From NCBI GenBank assembly GCA_045533955.1, contig JAZSIU010000101.1, positions 26,394 through 90,393 of the forward strand: a stretch of 64,000 nucleotides of DNA, in the 5' to 3' direction. Below, one piece after another: positions 54,351 through 63,004 of this stretch. How positions within the stretch are numbered: position 1 is the first letter of the stretch; the number at the start of each line of letters is the position of its first letter. The notes under the pieces are model-generated. The model ran no database searches, was not told the origin of the DNA, and saw only the letters and a list, made by a program, of their open reading frames with translations. This stretch comes from HGM04593 sp045533955. Its GTDB lineage: Bacteria > Bacteroidota > Bacteroidia > Bacteroidales > Bacteroidaceae. Position numbers and translations under genes: made by a program.

Positions 54351-54827
54351 ATGGAACACACCATCATATTAGACCGCGAGACAATTGAGCAACAGGTGCA
54401 TCTGCGCAACTACTATATGGGCGAAGCAGCAAAGCGCACCAACATAAACGCCGACACCGTAGAGAGCTGCGCCGACGAAAAAGAGCTCTTCGAGCAGTTC
54501 CTCACGGCAGCCCTCAACGAGCTTGTATCGTCCGTTGCACTGCGATTCTCGTCGGCCTCGTACAGCATCGAGCCGCAATACGTATGCATCACATTCACCA
54601 CACACAACAGCTCGAGACAAGCCCTGCTACCCCAGCTACGACAGGCCACCAGCGACTACCTTGTGAACGAGATTACCCTGCAATGGCTGCTTCTGCGCAA
54701 CCCACAAATGGCAAACAGCTATATATCCCTGCGTGCCACACTCTACAACAACGTGCAGCAACATTTTGCAAAATTCAGCAATCTAAAAAAGGTGCGACGG
54801 CGCGCCACCGACCTTGCAGGAATATGA
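54351..54827 (+). CDS. Paralogous small protein 2 of the terminase arm
   Basis: The 158-residue protein starts MEHTIILDRETIEQQVHLRN, then YYMGEAAKRTNINADTVE. A central region has YVCITFTTHNSSRQALLPQL and ITLQWLLLRNP, and the tail is basic (KKVRRRATD). It matches the 171-residue neighbour in segment order. The stop TGA at 54825-54827 overlaps the terminase ATG at 54824 (ATGA), so translation of the terminase is coupled to it. Function is unknown. Confidence 0.55.
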   Translation: MEHTIILDRETIEQQVHLRNYYMGEAAKRTNINADTVESCADEKELFEQFLTAALNELVSSVALRFSSASYSIEPQYVCITFTTHNSSRQALLPQLRQATSDYLVNEITLQWLLLRNPQMANSYISLRATLYNNVQQHFAKFSNLKKVRRRATDLAGI

Positions 54828-56803
54828 AAAAAGAGAAGCAAAAAATAATTGAAGAGAACCGCCGACGCATAGCCGCCATACGCGCCCCCTACAACCCAAT
54901 AAGCGGCGAGGGAAGCACAAGCATCGAAAGACGCCCCGTCGAGATTGAGGATTTTCCACTGAAAAAAATCTATCTTCCGTCGGCAATGATTGATGACGCA
55001 CAAGTATCGTCCCTCATTGCCGACGGCGCCAAAGGCTACCTCAGACGGTTGGGCCGAGGCAGTGAAGAGCGCGACATTCTTGCCCTATGGATAGAATTTT
55101 GCCGCAAGCGCCTCGCCCACGATTTTGAATATTGGGCACGCAGCACCGCCACAATATCCGACAAAGGCAAGGGGCGCGACATACCCTTCACCCTCAACCG
55201 TCCGCAGCGTCAGTATCTAAAGGCAATGGAGAGCCTGCGCATCGCCCAAAAGCCCATAGATATTATATTGTGCAAGGCACGACAATGGGGCGGTAGCACA
55301 CTCACACAACTCTACATGCTGTGGATACAGCTTGTGCACCGCCGCAATTGGAACAGTGTCATCTGCGGCGACATCGAGAAGCAATCCTCAATAGTTGCGG
55401 GAATGTTGTCCAAAGTAATCGGCCGCTACCCACGATGGGCCACCGAGGGTCGCACGCTCACCACCACCCCTTTTCAGGGCACACGCAACACACGCGTCAT
55501 AAGCATCGGCAACAGCCGCTACTCGTTGGGCTCATCGCAGAAACCCGACTCGCTGCGCAGCGAAGATATTAGTATGGCCCACCTCACCGAGGTAGGATTG
55601 TGGAAAGCAACAGCCGGCCGCAAGCCCGAAGACCTTGTGCAATCCATCTTCGGCTCCATAGCCAGCGGCCCCTACACGGTAAAAGTGATGGAATCGACCG
55701 CAAAAGGCGTAGGCAACTTTTTCCACCGCACGTGGATAGACGCCACCGAGGGGCGAAACAATTTCACCCCCGTCTTTATTCCGTGGCACAGCATCGACCT
55801 TTACAGCAAGAATATGCCCGAGGCCGACTATCCAGCCTTTGTCGATAGTATGGACAGCTACGAGGAGAACCTCTTCGAGCTTGGAGCAACCCTCGAAGCC
55901 ATCAATTGGTACCGCGACAAACGGCGCGAAATTCCCGACGAGTGGCGCCTCTTCTCCGAGTTTCCATCAACCGCCAACGAAGCCTTCCAAAGCACCGGCC
56001 ACCGCGTATTCCGCATCGACTACGTGCAGAATATCCGCAGCTGCTGCGTCGCCCCACCCTTCACAGGCGATATTGACAACGGTCTATTCACACCGGCCGC
56101 TCCCGGTGCACAAAAGAGCTGCAGCAGCCTTAGCGTGTGGCTTATGCCCGAGGCCGACCCACCGATGCGCGACCGTTACATTGTCGCCGTCGATGTTGGC
56201 GGCGTCAGCGACAAGGCCGACTACTCCTGCATTGTGGTAGCCGACCGCGCAGCAATGCTCAGCGGCGGTGTCCCCGAGATTGCCGCCTGTTGGCACGGAC
56301 ACATTGAGCACGACAAACTCGCTTGGAAAGCCGTCGAGATTGCCCGCGCCTACAACAACGCCCTACTCATAATCGAGGCCAACACCCTCGAGACCGAAGG
56401 CACCGAGGGCGACAATTTCGAGTACATACTAAACGAAATTTCGGGACACTACACCAATCTCTACAGCCGCACCTCGCAGCAAGAGATACGTCAGGGGCGT
56501 CCGCGTCGCTGGGGCTTCCACACCAACCCCTCGACAAAGCCTATGGTGATAAATTTCCTCATCAAGGCACTGCGCGACAGCCTATACATTGAGCGGTGCC
56601 TGCCCACCACACTCGAGCTCGACCTATACGAGTTTAAAGAAAACGGCCGAGAAATGGGCGCCGTCGAGGGCAATCACGACGATCGTGTGATGGCAACAGC
56701 CATACTCGTGTGGGCCTGTTACAACCATCCGCTACCCCACCTAATAAACAACGACAAACAACCACGACGCAAAAACCGCATCATCAGCGAGGCAAGCATC
56801 TAA
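54824..56803 (+). CDS. Phage large terminase subunit (TerL)
   Basis: The start at ATG 54824 overlaps the preceding stop by ATGA and gives 659 residues; the 739-residue alternative frame runs back through the upstream gene. The ATPase domain shows KARQWGGST (151-159) as Walker A and SEDISMAHLTEV, with Glu256, as the Walker B region. The RNase H-like nuclease domain has Asp457 in VAVDVGG, Glu518 in LIIEAN and Asp619-Asp620 in GNHDDR, so both activities look intact. It packages DNA into proheads. It is the strongest phage hallmark in the module and the last plus-strand gene, closed by an overlapping terminator. Confidence 0.9.
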   Translation: MKKEKQKIIEENRRRIAAIRAPYNPISGEGSTSIERRPVEIEDFPLKKIYLPSAMIDDAQVSSLIADGAKGYLRRLGRGSEERDILALWIEFCRKRLAHDFEYWARSTATISDKGKGRDIPFTLNRPQRQYLKAMESLRIAQKPIDIILCKARQWGGSTLTQLYMLWIQLVHRRNWNSVICGDIEKQSSIVAGMLSKVIGRYPRWATEGRTLTTTPFQGTRNTRVISIGNSRYSLGSSQKPDSLRSEDISMAHLTEVGLWKATAGRKPEDLVQSIFGSIASGPYTVKVMESTAKGVGNFFHRTWIDATEGRNNFTPVFIPWHSIDLYSKNMPEADYPAFVDSMDSYEENLFELGATLEAINWYRDKRREIPDEWRLFSEFPSTANEAFQSTGHRVFRIDYVQNIRSCCVAPPFTGDIDNGLFTPAAPGAQKSCSSLSVWLMPEADPPMRDRYIVAVDVGGVSDKADYSCIVVADRAAMLSGGVPEIAACWHGHIEHDKLAWKAVEIARAYNNALLIIEANTLETEGTEGDNFEYILNEISGHYTNLYSRTSQQEIRQGRPRRWGFHTNPSTKPMVINFLIKALRDSLYIERCLPTTLELDLYEFKENGREMGAVEGNHDDRVMATAILVWACYNHPLPHLINNDKQPRRKNRIISEASI

Positions 56804-56825
56804 AGCCTGCCTCGCTTTTTTTACA
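56786..56825 (+). terminator. Terminator of the terminase operon
   Basis: The stem AGCGAGGC AAGC (56786-56797) pairs with GCCT GCCTCGCT (56805-56816), with one internal mismatch, and is followed by a long T-run. It overlaps the end of the terminase gene (stop at 56801-56803). Confidence 0.85.
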
Positions 56826-56971
56826 CCGAAAAGAGTTTATTAAAACAAATAATCTTTCTATTGAGCCGAAGAAATAAAGTTTCTCCTTGGCAAAAAACAG
56901 CGGCAAAAAGAGCCACATTCGGCACAGAAAGCAACAAATACACAAAATACAGCAAAAAGCCGACATTTTTA

Positions 56972-57002
56972 TTGCATTATTCAAATTTTTATTTCATTTT
57001 TG
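56972..57002 (+). promoter_or_regulatory. Probable promoter of the tryptophanase-like gene
   Basis: TTG (56972-56974) is followed after 20 bp by CATTTTTG (56995-57002), one base from the TAnnTTTG consensus, 58 bp upstream of the ATG. Confidence 0.5.
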
Positions 57003-57059
57003 CAGCCTAAACAAAAAAACAACGAACAAATTGAAACATAAACTTTAACAAAATGCAAA

Positions 57060-58511
57060 ATGGCACAGATTAAATTTTATAAACAAGAAGAGCAAGTTCC
57101 ATTGGAGATGCACAAAGTGCGCGTAGTACAGAAACTCTATCTGCCCACTATCGAGGAGCGAGTAAAAAAAATTAACGAAGCAGGCAACAACACCTTCTTG
57201 CTGCAAAATAAAGACGTATATATGGATATGCTCACCGACTCGGGCGTAAACGCAATGTCCGACAATCAGGTGGCAGCAATGTTTCAGGCCGACGACTCGT
57301 ATGCCGGCTCCGAGACCTGCAACCGTCTTATGCGCGTGATGAGAGAGGTCTTTGGAACCGAGTTTTTCTTGCCCGCCCATCAAGGCCGCGCCTGCGAGAA
57401 CATTCTTGCCGAGACATTCGTTAAGCCCGGCGACGTTGTACCGATGAATTACCATTTTACAACCACAAAGGCACATATCACACGCAAGGGCGGCTCAGTT
57501 GTCGAAGTTCTTGGCAAGAAAGGTTTCGAGCCACAGAGCGACGAGCCCTTCAAAGGCAATTTCGACCTTGAGCTTTTAGAGAATATTATAAAAGAGGTGG
57601 GCCCCGAGCACGTACCTTTTGTGCGCATCGAGGCCGGCACGAACCTCATTGGCGGACAGCCTCTGTCAATGGAGAATATGTTGCAGGTAGCTGCAATATG
57701 CAAGAAATATGGAGTAATGAGCGTGCTCGACGCATCGCTTCTGCAAGATAACCTCTATTTCATAAAGACCCGCGAAGAGGCCTGCAAAAACAAGAGCATA
57801 AAAGAGATTCTGCGCACAATATGCGACGCAATGGACTTAATATATTTCTCGAGCCGTAAATTGGGCTTTGCCCGCGGAGGTGCCATTGTGTCGAATCACG
57901 AGAATCTAATCATCAGAATGAAAGAGTTTATTCCCCTCTACGAGGGCTTCCTTACCTACGGTGGAATGGAGGTTCGTTCAATGGAGGCAATGGCAGTCGG
58001 GCTTTTAGAGACATTGGACGAGGATATTATCAGTCAGGGCCCCATATTTATCGAACACCTTGTAAAGGAGCTTCACGAGTATGGTATCCCGATGATTCTG
58101 CCCGCCGGAGGCTTGGGCGCCCACATTAACGCAATGGAATTCCTCAAAGGAATGCCCCAGAGCCAATATCCCGCCGGCTCGCTTGCCGTGGCACTGTACA
58201 TTGCCGGCGGCGTGCGAGGAATGGAGCGCGGAACACTCTCGGAGCAGCGCAACCCCGACGGCACCGAGCAATTTGCCGAGATGGAGCTTGTGCGCCTCGC
58301 CTGCCCGCGTCGCGTCTTTACCCTCTCGCAGATAAAATATTGCGCCGACCGCGTAAAATGGCTCTACGACAATCGTCATCTCATTGGTGGCCTCAAATGG
58401 GTCGAGGAGCCCAATGTGCTGCGTTTCTTCTTTGGCCGCTTAGTGCCCATAGGCGATTGGCAGGAGAAGCTGGCTGCAAAATTCCGCGAGGATTTTGGCG
58501 ATAGTTTATAA
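57060..58511 (+). CDS. Tryptophanase/tyrosine phenol-lyase-family beta-eliminating lyase
   Basis: The 483-residue PLP enzyme belongs to the fold-type I beta-eliminating lyases. Recognisable segments are LTDSGVNAMSDNQVAAMFQAD, HQGRACENIL, FTTTKAHITRKGG and the PLP lysine Lys267 in FSSRKLGFARGG. At that site canonical tryptophanases have a KK pair; here the first is Arg and the residue after Lys is Leu, and the flanking residues differ. Family members release indole or phenol plus pyruvate and ammonia from aromatic amino acids, but the substrate here is uncertain. A hairpin follows; the gene is separate from the phage module. Confidence 0.87.
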   Translation: MAQIKFYKQEEQVPLEMHKVRVVQKLYLPTIEERVKKINEAGNNTFLLQNKDVYMDMLTDSGVNAMSDNQVAAMFQADDSYAGSETCNRLMRVMREVFGTEFFLPAHQGRACENILAETFVKPGDVVPMNYHFTTTKAHITRKGGSVVEVLGKKGFEPQSDEPFKGNFDLELLENIIKEVGPEHVPFVRIEAGTNLIGGQPLSMENMLQVAAICKKYGVMSVLDASLLQDNLYFIKTREEACKNKSIKEILRTICDAMDLIYFSSRKLGFARGGAIVSNHENLIIRMKEFIPLYEGFLTYGGMEVRSMEAMAVGLLETLDEDIISQGPIFIEHLVKELHEYGIPMILPAGGLGAHINAMEFLKGMPQSQYPAGSLAVALYIAGGVRGMERGTLSEQRNPDGTEQFAEMELVRLACPRRVFTLSQIKYCADRVKWLYDNRHLIGGLKWVEEPNVLRFFFGRLVPIGDWQEKLAAKFREDFGDSL

Positions 58512-58520
58512 GAAGAATTT

Positions 58521-58557
58521 AATTATGATGCGCCTCAAAAAAAGGCGCATCATAATT
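58521..58557 (+). terminator. Hairpin after the tryptophanase-like gene
   Basis: A perfect 15-bp stem AATTATGATGCGCCT with its complement (58521-58535 with 58543-58557) has a 7-nt loop. It lacks a clean plus-strand T-run, but the stem is strong. Confidence 0.65.
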
Positions 58558-58626
58558 GCATATTAGAGCGGTTGGCCACGCCGAACAAAATTTAAAAAAA
58601 ACTGCCATTTTCGTAAAAACAAAAAA

Positions 58627-59313
58627 ATGATAGGGACAATAGTAAATACAGCAACCATAATAGCAGGCAGCATCATAGGACACTATACAAAAAGAGGCAT
58701 AAAAGAGAAATACCAAAAGGTACTTTTCACCGCGATGGGACTATCGGCGCTTGCATTGGGCTTCAATGCTGTGAGCAACCATCTGCCCAAGAGCGAATAC
58801 CCCGTACTCTTCATTGTGAGCCTTGCCATCGGCGGACTAATAGGCACAGTCATCGACATTGACGGACGCTTCAACCGCTTAGTCGGCCGATTCTCGTCGT
58901 CGAATCTTGCTCAGGGCCTATCGACAGGAATACTACTCTACTGCATCGGAGCGCTCTCAATCGTAGGCCCCGTGATGAGTGCTCTCTACGGCGACAACAC
59001 CTATCTGCTGACAAACGCCACACTCGACCTTGTAACCTCGGCGGTGCTTGCCACCACCTACGGCATTGGGATGATTCTTGCCGCGCCGGTGCTTTTCTTG
59101 TGGCAGGGCAGCATTTACCTGCTAACGATAATGGCCGGGGATATTATCCCCGAGGCGCTTGTTACTGAAATTTCAATTACCGGTGGCGTGCTTATAGCAG
59201 CCTCGGGGTTGGGCATACTAAGGATAAAAGACTGCAAGACAATGAACCTTTTGCCGTCGATTCCTGTGGCCGCACTCTTTTTTCTGCTGAAATATCTTTG
59301 GGAAATTATCTAA
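58627..59313 (+). CDS. DUF554 family inner-membrane protein
   Basis: The 228-residue protein has about seven hydrophobic helices and the start IGTIVNTATIIAGSIIGHYTKRGIKEKY, the mark of DUF554 (YdfK/YqgA-type) membrane proteins. These are mostly of unknown transport function. It is monocistronic with a short spacer to the phosphopantetheinyl transferase gene (53 bp), so co-transcription is possible. Function is not determinable. Confidence 0.88.
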   Translation: MIGTIVNTATIIAGSIIGHYTKRGIKEKYQKVLFTAMGLSALALGFNAVSNHLPKSEYPVLFIVSLAIGGLIGTVIDIDGRFNRLVGRFSSSNLAQGLSTGILLYCIGALSIVGPVMSALYGDNTYLLTNATLDLVTSAVLATTYGIGMILAAPVLFLWQGSIYLLTIMAGDIIPEALVTEISITGGVLIAASGLGILRIKDCKTMNLLPSIPVAALFFLLKYLWEII

Positions 59314-59366
59314 AAAAGGTACTTTTGCCCAATAGACTTTAAGCTAAAAAAAACACACAAAGAAAT

Positions 59367-59927
59367 ATGTTGCTCATAAACGACCGACTGCACGATATTG
59401 ACCTCGAGGATTCAATGCCCCACCTCTCGGAACAGCGTCGCCTGAAGCTCCTGCAATACAGAAGCGATAATGAGCGTCAAGCCTCGGCCGCCGGCTATCT
59501 GCTCTTATGTTGGTGCCTGCAACAGAAATATGGCATCAGCGAGCAGCCCATTATGGAATATGGACAATATGGAAAACCTCGAATCGTGGGCCACGAGAAT
59601 ATACATTTTAATATCTCGCATTGCCGATGCGCCGCAATATGCGCAGTCTCCGACAGCCCCATAGGCGTTGACATTGAAACAACCGACAGATACTCCACAC
59701 GCTTGGCCGAATACACTATGAACGGCGACGAGCTTCAACAGATTCGTCAGTCCGAGAATCCCGCCATTGAATTTACCCGTTTGTGGACAATGAAAGAAGC
59801 CTTTCTGAAAATGACCGGCCGCGGAATATCAAAAAATATAAAAAATGTACTTGTAGGCTGCACGGCACATATAGAAACCACGCTCTCGTCCGACGGGCGA
59901 TACGTATATAGCGTCGCCCGCCCCTAA
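59367..59927 (+). CDS. 4'-phosphopantetheinyl transferase superfamily protein
   Basis: The 186-residue protein has the Sfp/AcpS-superfamily signatures VGVDIETTDR (about 98-107) and LWTMKEAFLKMTGRG (about 135-149), with the metal-binding Asp/Glu residues in place. It transfers phosphopantetheine from CoA to a carrier-protein serine. Its length is near that of AcpT/Sfp-like forms. No polyketide or peptide synthase lies nearby, so it may serve the fatty acid acyl carrier protein or an unlinked pathway. Its end overlaps the convergent MBL gene by 4 bp. Confidence 0.9.
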   Translation: MLLINDRLHDIDLEDSMPHLSEQRRLKLLQYRSDNERQASAAGYLLLCWCLQQKYGISEQPIMEYGQYGKPRIVGHENIHFNISHCRCAAICAVSDSPIGVDIETTDRYSTRLAEYTMNGDELQQIRQSENPAIEFTRLWTMKEAFLKMTGRGISKNIKNVLVGCTAHIETTLSSDGRYVYSVARP

Positions 59928-60685
59928 AGTTCAATATCAAGGCCGTCGTACCCCAAAAAGACATTATCGGGCAGGCACTTTTCTATCTTCGCGTGCAGGC
60001 CAATATGGTGCATAAGATGCGTAAAATAGGTTCTTTTGGGACGCAGATAATCGACAATGCGCAGCGCCTCGAGCACCGTCTGATGACTGCCGTGAGGCTT
60101 CGAGTAGCGCAGAGCATTCATTACAAGCACCTCCACCCCACGCAATTTCTCAAGTTCGGGGGGCTCAATGCGGCTCGCATCGGTAATATATGCCAAGCGC
60201 CCGATGCGGTAGCCTAAGATGGGCAGCCGTCCGTGAAAAACCCCGACGGGCATAATCTCGACCCCGGCCGCAACAAAAGAAGCATCTTTTTTAATCGTAA
60301 TAAGTTCAAGATTCGGCACTCCGGGATATTTTACCTCGGCAAAGCAATAAGGGAAGAAATTGCGCACCTGTGCCTGCGTACTCTCGTCGGCATATACGGG
60401 AATATCGCCCCCACGACAGAAGGGTCTGAGGTCGTCGAGCCCCGCTATATGGTCGTAATGATGATGCGTGAGCAGCACAGCGTCGATGCGTCCGAAAGGC
60501 TCGCGCAGCATCTGCCCCCTAAAATCGGGGCCGCAATCAATGAGAATGCGCCTGCCATCGACCGTCAGCAGTGCCGACGAACGCAATCTGCCATCGCGCT
60601 TGTCGCTCGACCTACATACCTCGCACGTGCAGCCCAGCTCGGGCACGCCCGTCGATGTTCCCGTTCCCAGCAATTTTATCTTCAT
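59924..60685 (-). CDS. MBL-fold metallo-hydrolase (PhnP-like)
   Basis: The 253-residue metallo-beta-lactamase-fold hydrolase has the metal motif THHHYDHIAGLDD (HxHxDH type). An N-terminal GTGTSTGVPELGCTCEVCRS is typical of PhnP-like phosphodiesterases, with cysteines that may bind zinc. A PhnP-like role in cyclic phosphate hydrolysis is possible but not demonstrated; other members act on cAMP or lipids. It is the second gene of an operon with murB: its ATG overlaps the murB stop by ATGA. Confidence 0.88.
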   Translation of the reverse strand: MKIKLLGTGTSTGVPELGCTCEVCRSSDKRDGRLRSSALLTVDGRRILIDCGPDFRGQMLREPFGRIDAVLLTHHHYDHIAGLDDLRPFCRGGDIPVYADESTQAQVRNFFPYCFAEVKYPGVPNLELITIKKDASFVAAGVEIMPVGVFHGRLPILGYRIGRLAYITDASRIEPPELEKLRGVEVLVMNALRYSKPHGSHQTVLEALRIVDYLRPKRTYFTHLMHHIGLHAKIEKCLPDNVFLGYDGLDIEL

Positions 60686-61692
60686 CCTATAATATTTACC
60701 TCGCGCACAAGTTCAACACCGAACATCTGCTCGACCGACCTGCACACCTCGAGAGAAAAATCATAAACCTCGCGTCCCGAAGCGCCGCCGTAGTTAACCA
60801 CCACCAACGGCTGATGCTTATAGACACCCACACGCCCCACGCGACGCTCCTTCCAACCGCAGCGGTCGATGAGCCACGCAGCCGATAGTTTCACACAGCC
60901 GTCGGCCGCAGGGTACTGCGGCATCTGAGGATAAAGCGCAGCAAGAGAGCGGGCCTTCGCGGCCGAGACAACAGGGTTCATAAAGAAACTACCCGCCGAA
61001 CCAAGTTTCTTTGTATCGGGTAGCTTAGCCTCGCGAATCTCTTTTACAGCACGGCGAATATTCTCGACCGACGCACCCCCCATACGAGTAACAACGTCGC
61101 TCAGATTACCATAAGAGAGAGAGAATCGAGGCTTTTTATGCAGGCGGAACGTAACGAACGTGATAATATATTTTCCTTTGAGTTCCTTTTTAAAGACACT
61201 GCTGCGATAAGAGTAGCAGCACTCCTGCTTCGAGAAACAGCGCTTCGAGGCATCGTCAAGAGCAAGTGCCTCGACACGCTCGATTAAGTCGCCGGCCTCG
61301 ACACCGTATGCACCCACATTCTGCACAGCGCTTGCACCAACCTCACCCGGAATAACCGACAGATTCTCGAGCCCCTGCCATCCGCGCTCGACAGTGTAGG
61401 CCACAAGGTCGTCCCAATTGACACCGCTGCCCACGCGCAGCAACAGAGCCTCATCATCCTCTTCAACAATCTCGAATCCCATAATGCGCGAGTGAAGCAC
61501 CGAGCCCTCAAAATCATCCACAAAGAGCAGATTACTGCCCCCGCCAATGACTAATATAGGGTCATCGACCCCATCGGCGAGGATGCTCATCGCCTCTTGC
61601 TCGCTCTCAAACTCGATAAACTGCGCAGCCTTTACATTCATTCCAAAGGTGTTGTGCCCCAGCAAAGAATATTGCGTAAATCTCCTAATCAT
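60682..61692 (-). CDS. murB: UDP-N-acetylmuramate dehydrogenase MurB
   Basis: The start at 61692 (MIRRFTQYSLLGHNTFGMNV) gives 336 residues, close to the family length; the 61716 start adds 8 unlikely residues. The FAD-binding domain has VIGGGSNLLFVDDFEG and the family segment GEVGASAVQNVGAYG, and the C-terminal part has AGSFFMNPVVS, whose Ser is the proton donor region. It reduces enolpyruvyl-UDP-GlcNAc in peptidoglycan synthesis. The MBL gene follows with a 4-bp overlap. Confidence 0.97.
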   Translation of the reverse strand: MIRRFTQYSLLGHNTFGMNVKAAQFIEFESEQEAMSILADGVDDPILVIGGGSNLLFVDDFEGSVLHSRIMGFEIVEEDDEALLLRVGSGVNWDDLVAYTVERGWQGLENLSVIPGEVGASAVQNVGAYGVEAGDLIERVEALALDDASKRCFSKQECCYSYRSSVFKKELKGKYIITFVTFRLHKKPRFSLSYGNLSDVVTRMGGASVENIRRAVKEIREAKLPDTKKLGSAGSFFMNPVVSAAKARSLAALYPQMPQYPAADGCVKLSAAWLIDRCGWKERRVGRVGVYKHQPLVVVNYGGASGREVYDFSLEVCRSVEQMFGVELVREVNIIG

Positions 61693-61915
61693 AACCGTAA
61701 ATAATAATCGCCCCACAAAAAAGGCAAAAAACAGCGTACCGCACTAAGTGTAACAATTGCACACTGCGACACCATCGGCAAATTTACGGCAAAAAGACAA
61801 TGTTAGCAAATAGAAGTTCTTTTATTTCTCGGCAAAAAGACCTACCAACAAAAAAACATCCGCACATAATAGGCCGAACCAAAGAAAGCCACTATATTAG
61901 CAAATAAAAAACAAG

Positions 61916-62998
61916 ATGAGAGCAGCCACACTTTTTTTAATACTCCTTTTAAGCACCATCGGCCTCGGCGCTCAAGAAGATTGGATGAGCCGCCTGCCCG
62001 ACAGCCTCGCCGCATCCCGTGTATCCATTCCGGGAGCACACGACTCCGCAACCGGCGAGGGTATAAAAGGCATTATAAAAATGGGCATTACACAAGAAAA
62101 AAGCATCGCCGGGCAGTGGAGTTGTGGCATTCGCGCATTCGATTTTCGTCCGGCCGTATGTGGCGGCAAGCTGCACATCTGCCACGGCCCGTTAAAAACC
62201 AAGATAACACTATCGGCAGCCATAGACACCCTGCTCAGGTGTCTCAAACGCAACCCGCGAGAATTTGCCATTGTGCTTTTGCGACAGGAACGAGGCAACA
62301 ACCCCGACGAGAGCCGACAGTGGAGCAAAATGGTGGGAGAATACATAAACACTTTGGGCGAGCGTGCCGCCACCTTCAGCCCCACAATAACCGTTGGTGA
62401 GCTTCGCGGCAAGATACTTTTCCTCAGTCGCAGCCACTATCATAATTGCCCAAAAGGCGCGTTAATAAGCCATTGGAGCCACTCTCTACAAGGCACTCGC
62501 GAGGCAAAAATAACCCCCTACTCACGCAACACCGACGCGACGCCCGCCACACTCTTTGTGCAAGACTTTTACGCCCCCACCGACGAGAATCTTAGCAACA
62601 AAAAAGCCGAGGCAATAATACAATTCATAGACGCTGCGCGCGCAGCCGCGCCCGGCCTATGGTGTATAAACCACCTGAGCGGATACAGCCGTACACTTTT
62701 GGGCATCAAAGGATTAGCCACCAACAAAGGCTACCATCAAAATGCAGCCCGCTGCAACCTAACAGCCTACAATCATCTAACAAGAGAACACGAAAATGCC
62801 GACACAAGCACCAATCATCCGCGCAGTACAAAAGGAGACGCCCGGCATCACAGCGCAAAAGAGCACCCTCACCCCGCACCCTCCTCGTGCGGAATAATAA
62901 TGATAGACTATGCAGGCTGCGAAAAAATCGGTCGCCTACCTATATACGGACAAAGCATCATCCACGCCATAATAGAACAGAATTTCTGTTTCGAATAA
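61916..62998 (+). CDS. Secreted PI-PLC-X domain phospholipase-like protein
   Basis: The 360-residue protein starts with a signal peptide (MRAATLFLILLLSTIGLGAQ). It has the PI-PLC X-domain catalytic pair His42 in VSIPGAHDSATG and His90 in LHICHGPL, with GIRAFDFRPAV between them. These enzymes cleave phosphatidylinositol or GPI-type lipids and are often secreted. Residues about 290-330 form an unusual polar, His/Ser/Lys-rich insertion before the last strand (IIMIDYAGCEKIG), which is uncommon in this family. Substrate and role are unknown. Confidence 0.86.
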   Translation: MRAATLFLILLLSTIGLGAQEDWMSRLPDSLAASRVSIPGAHDSATGEGIKGIIKMGITQEKSIAGQWSCGIRAFDFRPAVCGGKLHICHGPLKTKITLSAAIDTLLRCLKRNPREFAIVLLRQERGNNPDESRQWSKMVGEYINTLGERAATFSPTITVGELRGKILFLSRSHYHNCPKGALISHWSHSLQGTREAKITPYSRNTDATPATLFVQDFYAPTDENLSNKKAEAIIQFIDAARAAAPGLWCINHLSGYSRTLLGIKGLATNKGYHQNAARCNLTAYNHLTREHENADTSTNHPRSTKGDARHHSAKEHPHPAPSSCGIIMIDYAGCEKIGRLPIYGQSIIHAIIEQNFCFE

Positions 62999-63004
62999 CT
63001 ATCT

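Larger units (their letters stand above)
45345..56803. mobile_element. Phage-like morphogenesis module (defective prophage, satellite or domesticated particle)
   Basis: Eight minus-strand genes (45345-53037) and four plus-strand genes (53318-56803) diverge from one 280-bp promoter region. Recognisable parts are a complete large terminase and a capsid protein of HK97 type with a scaffold-like partner. There are also a connector, a nozzle-like tail protein and a u-spanin-like lipoprotein. The genes are tightly packed, with several ATGA overlaps, and all frames are open. No integrase, portal, tail fibre, endolysin, repressor or replication gene is present in the block, and I found no direct repeats at its ends by eye. 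Codon use looks host-like, suggesting long residence. Confidence 0.75.

Noticed and set aside
54584..54823. Terminase reading frame extended upstream by 80 codons
   Set aside because: The extension runs through the coding region of the 158-residue gene in another frame. The ATGA overlap at 54824-54827 is the natural start, and the extension has no conserved motif.
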